Assembly: GCA_037074705.1 (NCBI GenBank)
Contig: CM073591.1
Location: 162,468,032-162,532,031, forward strand
Origin: Zhengitettix transpicula
Lineage: Eukaryota; Arthropoda; Insecta; Orthoptera; Tetrigidae
Length of the DNA stretch: 64,000 nucleotides
Direction: 5' to 3'
Shown: positions 62,860-64,000 of the stretch, one piece after another
Layout of the letters: each line of letters opens with the position of its first letter
Numbering within the stretch: position 1 is the stretch's first letter
Notes under the pieces: model-generated
Told to the model about the DNA's origin: nothing
Seen by the model: only the letters and a program-made list of their open reading frames with translations
The model's database searches: none
Made by a program: the position numbers and the translations under genes

Positions 62860-63780
62860 ACGGAATTAGGGGAAATGCTAATCCTACTAATCGAAAGCAA
62901 AAAGTCGCGATAGACAACAATGGTGGCAATATTTATGTCTCTGATTGCAAAGAAATAATTTGTGGGGGTCCCACAGGGGTCGATTCTTTGACCTCTGCTT
63001 TTTCTCCTTACATAAATTACCTTCCAGGTTGCCTAAAACCTATAAAATCAGTTCTTTATGCCGATGACACGAACTGGTAGTGGCGAAAAAACACTTGAAA
63101 AAAGTCGAACGTGCCCTGAAGTCATTATATGACTGGTTCAGTGTAAACAAATTGGTTCTTAACTTACAGGAAACCAAACTTGTTCAGTTTTCGATAACAA
63201 CAACACTGAATTAGCGACTGATCATGCAACATTTGTCGGTGTTCAAGTGGACGGAAAGTTACGATGGAATGAACATATTAAGGTGCTCTAAAGTAAACTT
63301 AGTTCCGTCTGTTATCCTCTTCGATTATTATTGCAACAAGTAGGTACTTTAACTGTAAAAACGGTACATTCAAAAATGTGCTATGGAATTACAAGCTGGG
63401 GACTTTCTACTCGCTCTGCGGAAATATTTAAACTACAGAAACGTGCAATCCGAATATTATGTGGGAAAAATTAGAGAGACCTCTCTTAAAAGCTCTTGGA
63501 ATTTTAAAATTACCCAGTGCATACATTTTGGAAACTATACAATTCGTAAAATGTATTTGTTACCACCAGGGAATTCCATGATTATAATACCAGAAACCGA
63601 TCGACATTACGGACAGACAAACATCATCTCTCACTTTTTGAAAAAAGTGTACATTATTCTGGAATAAAGCTATTTAATTGTCTTCCTCTTAGCATCAAAA
63701 GCGTAACCAGTTACAACGTATTTATTAAGAAATGCAAAACTCAGCTCATTAACGGCGCGTACTCTTCTAACGAATTTGTA
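62860..63780 (+). pseudogene. CR1/Jockey-like non-LTR reverse transcriptase remnant
   Basis: RQKVAIDNNGGNIYVSDCKEI leads to ICGGPTGVDSLTS (motif B, CGVPQGS in intact elements), YINYLPGCL and KSVLYADDTN (catalytic box, about 63050-63080). After decayed thumb sequence, a C-terminal block reads RHYGQTNIISHFLKKV, then IKLFNCLPLSIKSVT, a typical non-LTR tail. Many stops. A palindrome-family repeat follows directly at 63844. Confidence 0.65.
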
Positions 63781-63843
63781 AATCGGCCTGAGCGAAATTC
63801 ACATTAGTTCCCTCGAAAATGCTGGTTAAATAAATGTTTATTA

Positions 63844-63993
63844 AAGATTGAAGTCTTTCCCGGTGTAGTTGTTCAATATATTGTTCTCGGAGTTCAACCG
63901 CCTAGAAGATGACGACAGAGCTTTTAGTCGTCGAAACGTTGTGTTCTAATATAATTATGCAAAACCCGGTTGAACTCCGAGAACAATATATTA
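63844..63993. repeat. Second member of the palindrome family
   Basis: Outer arms CAATATATTGTTCTCGGAGT (63874 on) and its complement (to about 63991) enclose a single copy of CGCCTAGAAGATGACGACAG ... GTCGTCGAAACGTTG. It lacks the inner inverted half seen at 61941-62140. Confidence 0.75.
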
Positions 63994-64000
63994 AATGTTT

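Overview
The window looks like AT-rich, repeat-dense insect DNA; the order cannot be fixed from sequence alone. The evidence is the transposon content. There are errantivirus-like (17.6/297/gypsy-type) LTR elements whose LTRs start AGT, with a TGGCGCAGTCGGTAGGA tRNA-type primer site and an F-type envelope. There are also several Jockey-clade non-LTR elements, PIF/Harbinger, hAT-like and piggyBac-like remnants, and a large Helitron. I recognise no ordinary host protein gene. The 64 kb is almost entirely a graveyard of mobile elements, mostly on the + strand.

Layout. 0.4-3.6 kb: a Gypsy remnant, a Copia remnant and a possible LTR/leader. 3.7-4.3 kb: a Harbinger transposase fragment. 4.5-6.8 kb: a compact LTR element with near-identical LTRs that keeps intact gag and protease but has lost RT, RNase H and the integrase core. 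6.9-9.8 kb: a two-gene Harbinger element whose transposase (minus) and MADF-like gene (plus) have interleaved exons. 9.8-11.9 kb: Jockey pieces. 12.0-12.9 kb: two unrecognised coding stretches. 13.7-18.2 kb: a nearly complete but broken Jockey element.

18.6-34.7 kb is a nest. A second Jockey element (A) is interrupted by a deleted errantivirus (B, 20.1-24.1 kb). It is interrupted again by a full-length-ended errantivirus (C, 24.45-31.69 kb, perfect 4-bp target duplication TCCA). A 2.2 kb insert (D, 31.70-33.93 kb, 14-bp target duplication) then landed exactly on the C/A junction. Because the duplications overlap, the order A, then C, then D can be read directly.

34.7-37.1 kb: a Jockey ORF1 fragment fused in frame to the RNase H of another envelope-bearing Gypsy element (G). 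37.8-38.4 kb: tandem repeats. 38.6-46.4 kb: a Helitron (coiled-coil repeats, HUH Rep, PIF1 helicase) set between well-formed splice sites on both sides. 47.1-47.6 kb: a degenerate repeat field. 49.1-55.5 kb: Jockey, errantivirus copies E and F, and a hAT remnant. 55.5-58.9 kb: Jockey, R1-like and piggyBac-like remnants. 59-64 kb: AT-rich DNA with a 76-bp repeat pair, hairpins, a 200-bp palindrome family and a CR1/Jockey-like RT remnant.

The most notable observation is in errantivirus C. Its pol carries a macro (ADP-ribose-binding/hydrolase) domain of the OARD1/TARG1 type between RNase H and the integrase-proximal region. The glycine loop and the Lys and Asp residues known to be catalytic in TARG1 are conserved. 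All four copies of this family have lost the integrase core yet keep envelope sequence.
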